Shown piece by piece: positions 13,534 to 22,121 of a stretch of 29,325 nt of DNA. The notes beneath the pieces are model-generated. The model saw only the letters and a program-made list of their open reading frames with translations. It was not told where the DNA came from and ran no database searches. How positions within the stretch are numbered: position 1 is the stretch's first letter; every line of letters begins with the position of its first letter. The DNA is from ATZT02 sp964655115 (GTDB lineage Bacteria; Actinomycetota; Actinomycetes; S36-B12; UBA5976). The translations under genes and the position numbers were made by a program. Where the stretch lies: contig CAZZKM010000014.1 in NCBI GenBank assembly GCA_964655115.1, positions 1 to 29,325 of the forward strand, given 5' to 3'.

Positions 13534-14367
13534 ATGGCTAATTATTCTGCAGATGATGTAAAGAAACTTCGTGAAAAAACCGGTTCAGGAATGATGGACT
13601 GTAAAAAGGCATTGGATGAAACAAATGGAGATTTCGATGCAGCAGTTGAACTTTTGCGCGTAAAGGGTGCAAAAGATGTTGGCAAGCGCGAAGGAAGAAC
13701 AGCTTCTGCAGGAATAGTAGCTGGAGCAAAATCTGGAAATAGTGAAGGTGCATTAGTTGAAGTAAATTGCGAAACAGATTTCGTTGCCAAAACTGATGAT
13801 TTTGTTAAATTAGGCGAAACTGTTGCAAATGTAATTTTGAATCAAAAACCAAAAGACGTTGACTCGCTATTAGCATCTGATGCCAATGGTAAATCAATCA
13901 AACAATTACTAGATGAAGCAAATGCTTTTATGGGTGAAAAAGTTGAAGTTAAAAGATTTGCTCAATTTTCCGGTGGCTATGTTTTCAACTACCTACACAA
14001 ACCAGATCCAGCTTTACCAGCAGGAGTTGGAGCTATTGTTCAACTTGATAAAGAAAATGAACAAGTAGCAAAGGATTTAGCGCAGCAAATAGCAGCTATG
14101 GCTCCACTTTATTTAACTAAAGAGGATGTTCCACAAGATGTTATTGAAGCTGAAAAAAGAGTTGCTGAGCAAACAGCAAAAGAAGAAGGAAAACCTGAGC
14201 AAGCAATTGCTAAAATTGTTGAAGGAAGAGTTAATTCTTATTTCAAAGATTTTTGTTTACTTGAGCAAATGTGGGTTAGAGATAACAAAAAGTCAATTAA
14301 GCAACTAATAGATGAAAACGGAATCAAGGTTCAAAAGTTTGCAAGATTTAAGGTTGGCCAAGGCTAA
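13534..14367 (+). CDS. tsf: elongation factor Ts
   Basis: Nucleotide-exchange factor that releases GDP from EF-Tu. Residues 1-50 form the UBA-like domain (DDVKKLREKTGSGMMDCKKALDETNGDFDAAVELLR). The EF-Tu contact motif is in the core (VEVNCETDFVAKTDDF), followed by two EF-Ts subdomains; MAPLYLTKEDVP and the C-terminal LLEQMWVRDNKKSIKQLI are typical. With 277 residues it has the usual length. It starts 6 nt after rpsB and ends directly against pyrH (stop then ATG with no gap), so the two are translated from one mRNA. Confidence 0.98.
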   Translation: MANYSADDVKKLREKTGSGMMDCKKALDETNGDFDAAVELLRVKGAKDVGKREGRTASAGIVAGAKSGNSEGALVEVNCETDFVAKTDDFVKLGETVANVILNQKPKDVDSLLASDANGKSIKQLLDEANAFMGEKVEVKRFAQFSGGYVFNYLHKPDPALPAGVGAIVQLDKENEQVAKDLAQQIAAMAPLYLTKEDVPQDVIEAEKRVAEQTAKEEGKPEQAIAKIVEGRVNSYFKDFCLLEQMWVRDNKKSIKQLIDENGIKVQKFARFKVGQG

Positions 14368-15084
14368 ATGTCACAAAAATTTGGGCGCGTCCTTCTAAAA
14401 CTTTCCGGAGAAGCATTTGCCGGAAGTGGTGGATTGGGTGTTGATCCAGATGTGGTTAGTAGCATTGCAAAACAAATTGCTGATGTTGTTCAAGATGGTG
14501 CACAAGTAGCAGTTGTAATTGGTGGCGGAAATTATTTCCGAGGAGCACAACTTTCAGAACGTGGCATGGATCGTGCCCGAGCTGATTACATGGGAATGCT
14601 TGGCACAGTAATGAATTGCTTAGCTTTACAGGATTTTCTCGAAAAACAAAAAGTTGAAACGCGAGTTCAAACGGCAATAACGATGGGTCAAGTTGCTGAA
14701 TCTTACGTACCAAGAAGAGCAATAAGACATTTAGAAAAAGGTAGAGTTGTAATTTTTGGTGCAGGCTTGGGTGCACCATTTTTCTCAACAGATACAACAG
14801 CCGCACAGAGAGCTTTAGAAATTGGAGCAGACGTAGTTTTAATGGCAAAAGGTGTAGATGGTGTTTATGATTCAGATCCAAGAAAAAATCCAGATGCTAA
14901 AAAATTTGATCAATTAACTTACGATCAAGTTTTACAAAAAGATTTAAAAGTTGCAGATGCTACAGCTATAAGTTTATGTAGAGACAATAATTTACCTATA
15001 GTTGTTTTTAACTTGCTTGAAAATGGACATATTGCAAAAGCAGTTTCAGGTAAAGCCATCGGAACAAGAATTCAAGGAGCATAA
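14368..15084 (+). CDS. pyrH: UMP kinase
   Basis: Hexameric bacterial UMP kinase of the amino-acid-kinase fold; it makes UDP from UMP and ATP in pyrimidine synthesis. 238 residues. Visible motifs are RVLLKLSGEAFAG (N-terminal phosphate loop), VVIGGGNYFRGAQL, the GMLGTVMNCLALQDFLE helix, ETRVQTAITMGQVAE, RAIRHLEKGRVVIFGAGLGAPFFSTDTTAAQRA and MAKGVDGVYDSDPRKNP. It abuts tsf upstream and frr downstream without spacer bases. Confidence 0.98.
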   Translation: MSQKFGRVLLKLSGEAFAGSGGLGVDPDVVSSIAKQIADVVQDGAQVAVVIGGGNYFRGAQLSERGMDRARADYMGMLGTVMNCLALQDFLEKQKVETRVQTAITMGQVAESYVPRRAIRHLEKGRVVIFGAGLGAPFFSTDTTAAQRALEIGADVVLMAKGVDGVYDSDPRKNPDAKKFDQLTYDQVLQKDLKVADATAISLCRDNNLPIVVFNLLENGHIAKAVSGKAIGTRIQGA

Positions 15085-15642
15085 GTGACTGCAGCGATAT
15101 TGAATGAAGCAAAAGCAAAAATTGACAAGGCGATTGAAGTAGCAAAAGAAGATTTTTCTACCATCAGAACTGGTAGAGCAAATCTTGCAATGTTTAATAA
15201 AATAACTGCTGATTATTACGGTACTCAAACTCCGCTAAATCAAATGGCAAGTTTTCAAAACCCAGAAGCAAGAATGATTGTTATTACGCCTTTTGATAAA
15301 AGTGCTATTCAAGCCATTGAAAAAGCAATTAGAGAAAGTGATTTGGGAGTAAATCCTTCCAATGACGGAACAATAATTCGTGTTCCAATTCCACAATTAA
15401 CTGAAGAAAGACGTAAAGAATATATAAAGGTAGCTAAAAGTAAAGCAGAAGAAGCTAGGGTTTCAATTAGAAATATCAGAAGAAACGCTAAAGATGCTTT
15501 GGATAAATCAAAAAAAGATGGGGAAGTAAGCGAAGACGACGTAAAGCGTGCTGAAAAAAGTCTTGATGAAATTACCAATAAAGGCGTGCATTCTATTGAT
15601 GAAATTCTTAAGCATAAAGAAGCAGAACTTTTAGAAGTTTAG
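15085..15642 (+). CDS. frr: ribosome recycling factor
   Basis: Splits post-termination ribosomes together with EF-G. 185 residues, GTG start directly after the pyrH stop. The tRNA-like three-helix bundle plus beta-sandwich is evident from EDFSTIRTGRANLAMFNKI, YYGTQTPLNQMASF, PNDGTIIRVPIPQLTEERRKEYIK-like wording, and VSIRNIRRNAKDALDKSKKDG. A short GCCC/GGGC inverted repeat (15650-15653/15663-15666) lies in the 36-nt gap after it. Confidence 0.97.
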   Translation: MTAAILNEAKAKIDKAIEVAKEDFSTIRTGRANLAMFNKITADYYGTQTPLNQMASFQNPEARMIVITPFDKSAIQAIEKAIRESDLGVNPSNDGTIIRVPIPQLTEERRKEYIKVAKSKAEEARVSIRNIRRNAKDALDKSKKDGEVSEDDVKRAEKSLDEITNKGVHSIDEILKHKEAELLEV

Positions 15643-15678
15643 ACCAATTGCCCTTGCTTCATGGGCTAAAGTTTAAAT

Positions 15679-16491
15679 GTGGCCAAAATCAAGACTGGAA
15701 GAAATTTACCGAAAGCAATAATCGTAGGTTTAATTTTAATTGGTTTAGTTGTTCTTACTTTATTCATTAACAAGTTTGCATTTACATTTTTGGCTCTAGC
15801 GGCAGTACTACTTGCAGGCTATGAAGTGACCACACAATTAAATAAAGTCAAAAGAGTCAACTTATCAAAATTCATAAATTTAATTTCAATATCGATATTT
15901 ATACTTTTTAGCACTTTGTTTGAAGAGACTGGATTTATTTACGCATTCATTTTGAGCCTTTTTTTCAGTCTAATTTATTCTTATTCTCAAAAAAAATTCA
16001 AACAAACTTTTTATTTTTCAAGTTCCATAGTCTTATATCTTGGCATTTTTGGTGGATTAGCAATGCTAATGCTAAATCAAGCAGATGGAGCCGAAAGAAT
16101 TTTTATTTTTATAGCATTGACCGCTTTAAGTGATACCGGTGGATATTTTTCAGGCATTCTTTTTGGAAAGCATAAACTTGCTCCAAAAATTTCTCCAAAA
16201 AAATCCTATGAGGGACTTCTTGGCTCGCTGGTGTTAAGTACTGTGGCATCAATATTTATTGCTCCTTTTTTCTTGGACTTAAATACGACTGAAGCAGTAA
16301 TTGTTGGTTTAGTTCTTGGCTTAACCGGAACCGCAGGTGATCTTTTTGAAAGTTTTGTTAAAAGAAATTTGAAAATCAAAGATTTTTCCTCTCTACTTCC
16401 AGGACACGGTGGGATGGCAGATAGAATAGATTCCCTAGCATTTAACTCACTTTTTTCATTTCTACTATTTGGATTTTTCTTAGGATTTTAA
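15679..16491 (+). CDS. cdsA: phosphatidate cytidylyltransferase (CDP-diacylglycerol synthase)
   Basis: Integral membrane enzyme that forms CDP-diacylglycerol from CTP and phosphatidate, the branch point of phospholipid synthesis. 270 residues with about seven or eight hydrophobic segments; the first two are AIIVGLILIGLVVLTLFI and FAFTFLALAAVLLAGYEV. The family signature is complete: ALSDTGGYFSGILFGKHKLAPKISPKKSYEG and, near the C terminus, GTAGDLFESFVKRNLKIKD followed by LLPGHGGMADRIDSL. The start is GTG 15679; the stop is immediately followed by rlmN. This is the standard place of cdsA in actinobacteria. Confidence 0.96.
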   Translation: MAKIKTGRNLPKAIIVGLILIGLVVLTLFINKFAFTFLALAAVLLAGYEVTTQLNKVKRVNLSKFINLISISIFILFSTLFEETGFIYAFILSLFFSLIYSYSQKKFKQTFYFSSSIVLYLGIFGGLAMLMLNQADGAERIFIFIALTALSDTGGYFSGILFGKHKLAPKISPKKSYEGLLGSLVLSTVASIFIAPFFLDLNTTEAVIVGLVLGLTGTAGDLFESFVKRNLKIKDFSSLLPGHGGMADRIDSLAFNSLFSFLLFGFFLGF

Positions 16492-17583
16492 ATGAATCAA
16501 ATTATTGAAACAATTACTACAAAGAAGAAACCGCCTAAACATATTGCTGATTTTGATCAGAAGTCAAGAAAAGAATTTGCTATAGAGCAAGGTTTAGAAG
16601 GTTTTCGAGCAGATCAAGTAAGTAGACATTGGTTTGGAAATTTAAATAGTAATTATGAGGATTGGACAGACCTGCCTGTTGAAAAAAGAAAAGAAATTGC
16701 AGAAAAATTAGCTCCAAATTTATTAACTGAAATAAAAACTCAAAAAGCTGATCAGGGAAATACTGTAAAGACTTTGTGGAAATTACATGATGGATTATTA
16801 ATTGAAAGTGTATTGATGCACTATCCAAACAGAACAACAGTTTGTATTTCATCACAAGCAGGTTGTGGTATGGCTTGTCCATTTTGCGCAACAGGCCAAC
16901 TTGGCTTAAAAAGGAATTTATCTTCCGCAGAAATTGTCTCGCAAGTTCAATTTGCAGCAAGTTATGCCCAAAAAGGTTTATTGCCAGAAGGTCCAACGCG
17001 ATTGTCCAACATTGTCTTCATGGGAATGGGTGAACCACTGGCTAATTTCAATACTGTTGTGCAAGCCATTCGAGCAATTCATGAAGAAAGTCCTTCTGGA
17101 TTAGGAATAAGTGCAAGAAATATTACTGTTAGTACCGTTGGTTTAGTTCCAAAGATTTATGAATTAGCAGAATTAAAACTGCCAGTAAGACTTGCTGTAA
17201 GTTTACATGCGCCAAATGATGAATTAAGAAATACTTTGGTTCCAATTAATGAAAGATATTCGATTAAAGAAGTGTTAAATGCAGCTTGGAATTACGCAGA
17301 AGTAATTGGTAGAAGAGTTTCTATTGAATATGCCATGATTAAAGATATAAACGATCAAAAAATTCATGCTCAACAATTAGCAAACTTATTAAAAAACAAA
17401 GATGTGCACGTTAATTTAATTCCCTTGAATCCAACTCCCGGTTCAAAATGGACAGCTTCAAAGAGAGAAGACGAAAAAGCTTTTGTGCACATTTTGGAGC
17501 AAGCAAATATTGCTGTTACAGTAAGGGATACTCGAGGCAGAGAAATTGACGGGGCATGTGGTCAATTAGCAGCCACAGTTTAA
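16492..17583 (+). CDS. rlmN: 23S rRNA (adenine2503-C2) / tRNA (A37) methyltransferase RlmN
   Basis: Radical SAM enzyme that methylates C2 of A2503 in 23S rRNA by way of a methylated cysteine. 363 residues. The [4Fe-4S] motif CxxxCxxC is Cys125, Cys129, Cys132 in QAGCGMACPFCATG. Substrate-contact segments NIVFMGMGEPLANF and ITVSTVGLVPKI are present. The methyl-carrying cysteine is Cys356 in DGACGQLA near the C terminus, so the enzyme should be active and is RlmN, not the resistance variant Cfr by overall wording. It directly follows cdsA. Confidence 0.97.
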   Translation: MNQIIETITTKKKPPKHIADFDQKSRKEFAIEQGLEGFRADQVSRHWFGNLNSNYEDWTDLPVEKRKEIAEKLAPNLLTEIKTQKADQGNTVKTLWKLHDGLLIESVLMHYPNRTTVCISSQAGCGMACPFCATGQLGLKRNLSSAEIVSQVQFAASYAQKGLLPEGPTRLSNIVFMGMGEPLANFNTVVQAIRAIHEESPSGLGISARNITVSTVGLVPKIYELAELKLPVRLAVSLHAPNDELRNTLVPINERYSIKEVLNAAWNYAEVIGRRVSIEYAMIKDINDQKIHAQQLANLLKNKDVHVNLIPLNPTPGSKWTASKREDEKAFVHILEQANIAVTVRDTRGREIDGACGQLAATV

Positions 17584-17590
17584 AGGTTTT

Positions 17591-18253
17591 ATGACAGAAG
17601 ATTTTAATTCCAAAGATTATTTTGCTCATCTATATGGCGCAAAAGATGAGTTAGGTAATCCAAGTCAAACAAAAATAGACAAATTACGTGATGGTTTACT
17701 AGTTAAATTATTTAATCGTTATAGCCATATAAAATTGAATGAATCATCAGTTATTGATATTGGTTGTGGTTATGGTTGGCTTTTAGACTATTTTGATGAA
17801 GCAAAATTAATTTGTGGTTCAGATATATCTGAACACGCCATTGAAATCGCACAAAAAAGAAAACCAGACAGAAAATATAAGGTTGCAGATATTCAAAATG
17901 GGGTGGCTTTTGAATATAAATTTGATCTTGTATTAGCAATAAATGTGATTGAACATTTAACAAAACCTGAAGATGGAATTAAAGCAATTTGTGATGCTTT
18001 AAAACCAGGAGGTATTGCTTTAGTGCATTTGCCAACTATCAACAATAAATTTAATAAATGGGAATATAAACATTTATATGATTCGGATCCAACCCATATT
18101 TATAGACCAAAAGGAAAGCAAATTAGGAAAATGTTTGAAGCCAACAACATGAAAACTTTAAGAGATTCATTCTTGCCTCATTTTCCTGCAATTTTAACTA
18201 GAATATTACCTTTACATCCAGCTTATCTTGCAGTTTATAAAAAAATTAGCTAG
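17591..18253 (+). CDS. class I SAM-dependent methyltransferase, substrate unknown
   Basis: Cytosolic methyltransferase of 220 residues with the class I Rossmann fold. Motif I is VIDIGCGYGW (about 54-63), the acidic end of strand 2 is in CGSDISEHAIEIAQ, the motif around strand 4 is FDLVLAINVIEHL, and LKPGGIALVHLPT is strand 5. The wording resembles UbiG/Methyltransf_23 small-molecule or sugar methyltransferases, but no substrate can be assigned. It follows rlmN by 7 nt and is convergent with gabT, overlapping it by 8 nt. It is not part of the usual cdsA-rlmN-dxr order and may be a lineage-specific insertion. Confidence 0.8.
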   Translation: MTEDFNSKDYFAHLYGAKDELGNPSQTKIDKLRDGLLVKLFNRYSHIKLNESSVIDIGCGYGWLLDYFDEAKLICGSDISEHAIEIAQKRKPDRKYKVADIQNGVAFEYKFDLVLAINVIEHLTKPEDGIKAICDALKPGGIALVHLPTINNKFNKWEYKHLYDSDPTHIYRPKGKQIRKMFEANNMKTLRDSFLPHFPAILTRILPLHPAYLAVYKKIS

Positions 18254-19589
18254 CTGAAATTATTGCTTTTTCTAAAACGTCTAAGCCTTCATTCAATAAT
18301 TCATCACTAATTACTAGTGGTGGTAAAAATCTTAGAACATTTCCATAAGTTCCAGCTGTCAAAACTAAAACTCCTTCAGCATGGCATGCCTTAGCAATTT
18401 TTAATGTTTTATCTGGATCTGGATCTTTTGTTCCAGGTTTAACTATTTCAATTGCAATCATGGCGCCGCGTCCACGAACATCTCCAATTAATTGATTTTG
18501 AGCAGCGATGTTTTTCAATCTTGGGATCATTATTGTTTCGATATGTTTTGCTTTGTCAATTAATTTTTCATCTTTTATTGCTTGAATTGCACCAAGTGCA
18601 CCAGCTAAAGCAATTGGGTTTCCACCATAAGTTCCGCCAAGTCCTCCAGAATGAATCGAATCCATAACATCTGCTCTTCCGGTTACTGCAGCTACAGGTA
18701 AACCTCCACCCATACCTTTAGCCATAGTTATTAAATCTGGAACAACACTTTCATGCTCACTTGCAAACATTGCACCAGTTCTTGCAAATCCTGTTTGAAC
18801 TTCATCTGCAATAAATAAAACATTATTATTTTTTGACCAATTTGCTAATTCAGTTAAGAAACCAGGTGCAGGAACAATAAAACCACCTTCACCTTGAATT
18901 GGCTCAATAACTATGGCTGCAAGTTGATCAGCTCCTATTTCTTTTTCAATCCTAGAAATTGCATGTTGTGCTGCGTCTTTTCCTGAGAGTCCATCATGAA
19001 AAGGATATGAAGTTGGGACTCGATAAATTTCTGGAGCAAATGGCCCGAAACCTTTTTTGTAAGGCATATTTTTTGCAGTCATGGCCAACGTTAAATTTGT
19101 TCGTCCGTGATAGCCATGTTCTACAACAACGACTGCATCTTTTTTTGTAAAGTATCGTGCAATTTTTACTGCGTTTTCTAGAGCTTCTGCTCCTGAATTA
19201 AATAGTGCTGATCTTTTTGGATGATTTCCAGGCGTTAATTCTGCTAGTAATTCACATACATTTACATAAGATTCATAGGGAGCAATCATGAAACATGTGT
19301 GAGTAAATTGAGTGACAGCTTCTTGAACATTTTTTACAACATCGGGATGAGAATTTCCAACAGAAGTAACTGCGATTCCTGCAGCTAAATCAATAAATGA
19401 GTTTCCATCTATATCTTCAACAATTCCACCACCAGCTCTTTTTACATAAACTGGCAAAGTGCTACTAACTCCAGCACTTACTACTTCAGTTCTTCTTTTC
19501 TGTAATTCCAAAGATTTTGGACCTGGAATTGACGTCACAACTTTTCTTTTTTGCTCTATTGATGGTCCGCCCACGGTATTGGTACTCAT
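18246..19589 (-). CDS. gabT: 4-aminobutyrate aminotransferase (GABA transaminase)
   Basis: Class III PLP aminotransferase that moves the amino group of GABA (or beta-alanine, 5-aminovalerate) to 2-oxoglutarate. 447 residues. The PLP lysine is Lys291 in ITMAKGMGGGLP and the pyridine-N aspartate is Asp262 in FIADEVQTGFARTG. NSGAEALENAVKIAR (131-145) and HGYHGRTNLTLAMT (158-171) are cofactor contacts; VPTSYPF and IEPIQGEGGFIVP are typical of GabT. AGGAG precedes the ATG by four bases. It would close the polyamine route encoded around 2827-10033, either from GABA to succinate semialdehyde or from beta-alanine to malonate semialdehyde. It is divergent from dxr with under 70 nt between. Confidence 0.92.
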   Translation of the reverse strand: MSTNTVGGPSIEQKRKVVTSIPGPKSLELQKRRTEVVSAGVSSTLPVYVKRAGGGIVEDIDGNSFIDLAAGIAVTSVGNSHPDVVKNVQEAVTQFTHTCFMIAPYESYVNVCELLAELTPGNHPKRSALFNSGAEALENAVKIARYFTKKDAVVVVEHGYHGRTNLTLAMTAKNMPYKKGFGPFAPEIYRVPTSYPFHDGLSGKDAAQHAISRIEKEIGADQLAAIVIEPIQGEGGFIVPAPGFLTELANWSKNNNVLFIADEVQTGFARTGAMFASEHESVVPDLITMAKGMGGGLPVAAVTGRADVMDSIHSGGLGGTYGGNPIALAGALGAIQAIKDEKLIDKAKHIETIMIPRLKNIAAQNQLIGDVRGRGAMIAIEIVKPGTKDPDPDKTLKIAKACHAEGVLVLTAGTYGNVLRFLPPLVISDELLNEGLDVLEKAIISAS

Positions 19590-19637
19590 TTTGCTCCTGT
19601 GAAGATCTTCCTACCGCAAGATTACGCGTTAATTGCG

Positions 19638-20834
19638 ATGTTGAACAATTGGAGTGTGTCCATTCGTCGTGTAACCATCCTGGGTTCAACGGGTTCTATC
19701 GGAACTCAAGGTTTAGAAGTTATAGCTCAACACCTAGATAAATTCAAGGTAGTGGGTCTTTCTGCAGGTTCAAATGCGAAAGTGCTGATTGATCAAATTA
19801 CTAAATATAAACCTGAAGTAGTTTCTGTTAAAGACGAAGAAACTAAAAAAATTCTTCAAAGCTCTAACTTTGAATATAAATTTGAGATTTTAGTGGGCCA
19901 AAATGCTAGCGCTGAGGTTGCAAAATATCCATGTGATGTGGTTTTAAATGGGATAACTGGTGCTGCGGGACTTTTACCAACAATTGAAACTCTAAAAGCT
20001 GGACATAAATTGGCACTTGCAAATAAAGAATCATTAGTCATCGGCGGAAAATTAGTCTTGGATATAGCAAAATCTGATCAAATAATTCCTGTTGATTCTG
20101 AACATTCGGCTCTAGCGCAATGTTTAAGGGGCGAAAAAAAGAGTGAGATCAAAAAGTTAATTTTAACTGCAAGTGGTGGACCTTTTAGAGGTAAAAGTAT
20201 TGAAGAACTAAAAAATGTAACAGTTGAAGAAACCCTTAATCATCCGACTTGGAATATGGGACCAGTAGTAACCATCAATTCTGCAAGTCTTATGAACAAA
20301 GGTTTAGAAATTATTGAAGCTCACTTATTATTTGGAATTGAATTTGAAAAAATTGAAGTAGTAATTCATCCACAATCAATCATTCATTCAATGATTGAAT
20401 TTATTGATGGGTCGACCATGACACAAGCATCCCCACCAAACATGAAGTTACCGATTGCTCTGGGTTTAAGTTGGCCTGAACGTTTGAACAATGTTCAAAA
20501 TCCAATTAATTGGAGTAAGAGTCAATCATGGACTTTTGAAAATGTTGATGAAAAAGTTTTCAAAGCAATCAGGCTTGCTAAAGAAGTTGGTAAAGCTGCA
20601 GGTAGTGCTCCAGCAGCGATGAATGCAGCAAATGAAGAGTGCGTGTCAGCTTTCATCGAGCAAAAAATTAGTTTTTTGTCTATAGTTGAAATTGTGGAAA
20701 CCATAGTAAGAAATCACTTAACTAGTACAAGTTTCATAAATAATGATTCACTCACATTAGATAAACTTTTAAAAGTAGATGAATCTATCAGAATTGAAAC
20801 ACGTAAAATTATAAATAATTTAAGGAAAGAATAA
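19638..20834 (+). CDS. dxr: 1-deoxy-D-xylulose 5-phosphate reductoisomerase
   Basis: Second step of the MEP isoprenoid pathway, making 2-C-methylerythritol 4-phosphate with NADPH. From ATG 19638 it has 398 residues. The NADPH motif is VTILGSTGSIGTQGLEV at the N terminus; ALANKESLV, PVDSEHSALAQCL, LTASGGPF, HPTWNMGPVVTINSASLMNKGLEIIEAHLLF-type metal and substrate loops and HPQSIIHSMIEFIDGS follow, so all active-site blocks are there. The start is uncertain: ATG 19599 would lie almost on the divergent gabT start, while GTG 19656 is a shorter option. No clear ribosome binding site precedes any of them, suggesting a leaderless or weakly led message. It runs with rseP and ispG; ispG is in the same pathway. 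Confidence 0.93.
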   Translation: MLNNWSVSIRRVTILGSTGSIGTQGLEVIAQHLDKFKVVGLSAGSNAKVLIDQITKYKPEVVSVKDEETKKILQSSNFEYKFEILVGQNASAEVAKYPCDVVLNGITGAAGLLPTIETLKAGHKLALANKESLVIGGKLVLDIAKSDQIIPVDSEHSALAQCLRGEKKSEIKKLILTASGGPFRGKSIEELKNVTVEETLNHPTWNMGPVVTINSASLMNKGLEIIEAHLLFGIEFEKIEVVIHPQSIIHSMIEFIDGSTMTQASPPNMKLPIALGLSWPERLNNVQNPINWSKSQSWTFENVDEKVFKAIRLAKEVGKAAGSAPAAMNAANEECVSAFIEQKISFLSIVEIVETIVRNHLTSTSFINNDSLTLDKLLKVDESIRIETRKIINNLRKE

Positions 20835-20837
20835 CTA

Positions 20838-22112
20838 GTGGAAATTTTTGGAATATTATTTTTGATATTTATCATCATGCTCTCAATCGGTTTGCATGAA
20901 ATTGGTCATATGGTTCCTGCGAAAAAGTTTGGCGTAAAAGTAACTCAATACATGATTGGTTTTGGACCAACTCTTTGGTCAAAAACCAAAGGTGACACTG
21001 AATACGGAGTTAAAGCAATTCCACTGGGCGGGTTTGTACGAATGATTGGGATGATTCCTCCTGCGAAAGAAGGAGTAACTACCAAAGGTCCTTTTGCAGA
21101 AGTTGTAAATACTGCTAGAAAACAAAGCGAAGAAGAAATAGGGCCGGGAGATGAAAACAAAGTTTTTTATAAATTAAGTGTTCCAAAAAAATTAATTGTC
21201 ATGGTGGGCGGACCATTCATGAATTTAGTTCTTGCCTTCATATTTTTTTCAGCCTCCTTTACTGCAATTGGTATTCCAGCAGCTACTAATGAAATTAAAC
21301 AAGTAATTTCTTGTCTTCCAACTGATGTAGATGTTTTGGGAGATTGCCTTGAAGGCACTACTCCTTCTCCAGCATTAAAGGCCGGCCTTCAAGCAAAAGA
21401 TCAGATAATTTCTTATGACAATAAGCAAATTAAAAATTGGGAAGATTTAGCCCTTGCAATTCAAAATAGTAATGAGGGAAATGTAGAAATTAGAGTTTTA
21501 AGACAAGGCCAAGAAATAGATTTAACGGCGTCGATTGTAAAAGTTGTAAGAGCTTCTACATTAGAAAATCAATCCAATAATCCGGCAACTCCATATTTAG
21601 GGATTTCTCCAAACATAATTTTAGATAGACAACCTATAACAACAGTGTTTGCTGTTTTGGGAGAAATAACAGTTGGAACCTACAGAGTAATAACTAATTT
21701 TCCTGAACGTGTGGCACAACTTTTCTCTTCTGCATTTTTAGGTGAGGAAAGAGATCAAGAAGGTTTAGTTGGAATTGTGGGGGTTACCAGAGTAGGCGGA
21801 GAAATTGCAGCTGCAGAAATTCCAGCATTATGGCGATTTGCAACTTTATTAAATCTTGCAGGTGGTTTAAATATGGCTTTATTTCTTTTCAATCTTTTGC
21901 CGCTACTGCCATTAGATGGTGGACATGCAGCCGGTGCAATTTATGAAGGTTTGCGAAGACAATTTGCAAAATTAAGAGGAAAAGCAGATCCAGGACCTGC
22001 AGATACTGCAAAAATGTTGCCTTTTGCTTATTCGGTGGCAATATTGTTAATCGGCTTATCAATGTTGCTTCTTTACGTTGACATTGTTAATCCAATAAGA
22101 CTTGGAGGATAA
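20838..22112 (+). CDS. rseP: site-2 protease, RseP/Rip1-type intramembrane metalloprotease
   Basis: Membrane-embedded zinc protease that cuts anti-sigma factors or other single-pass proteins within the bilayer. 424 residues. The zinc motif His20-Glu21-x2-His24 (LHEIGHMVPAKKFGV) lies in the first membrane segment, and the third ligand is the Asp of NLLPLLPLDGGH in the C-terminal half. A membrane segment around PFMNLVLAFIFFSASFTAIGI is followed by a PDZ domain (about 170-235, ALKAGLQAKDQIISYDNKQIKNWEDL region). The GTG start is 3 nt after the dxr stop. The dxr-rseP-ispG order is conserved in actinobacteria. Confidence 0.95.
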   Translation: MEIFGILFLIFIIMLSIGLHEIGHMVPAKKFGVKVTQYMIGFGPTLWSKTKGDTEYGVKAIPLGGFVRMIGMIPPAKEGVTTKGPFAEVVNTARKQSEEEIGPGDENKVFYKLSVPKKLIVMVGGPFMNLVLAFIFFSASFTAIGIPAATNEIKQVISCLPTDVDVLGDCLEGTTPSPALKAGLQAKDQIISYDNKQIKNWEDLALAIQNSNEGNVEIRVLRQGQEIDLTASIVKVVRASTLENQSNNPATPYLGISPNIILDRQPITTVFAVLGEITVGTYRVITNFPERVAQLFSSAFLGEERDQEGLVGIVGVTRVGGEIAAAEIPALWRFATLLNLAGGLNMALFLFNLLPLLPLDGGHAAGAIYEGLRRQFAKLRGKADPGPADTAKMLPFAYSVAILLIGLSMLLLYVDIVNPIRLGG

Positions 22113-22121
22113 GATTTAGTT

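Noticed and set aside
15650..15666. GCCC/GGGC inverted repeat between frr and cdsA as terminator
   Set aside because: Only 4 bp, followed by TAAAGTTTAAATG with no T-run.
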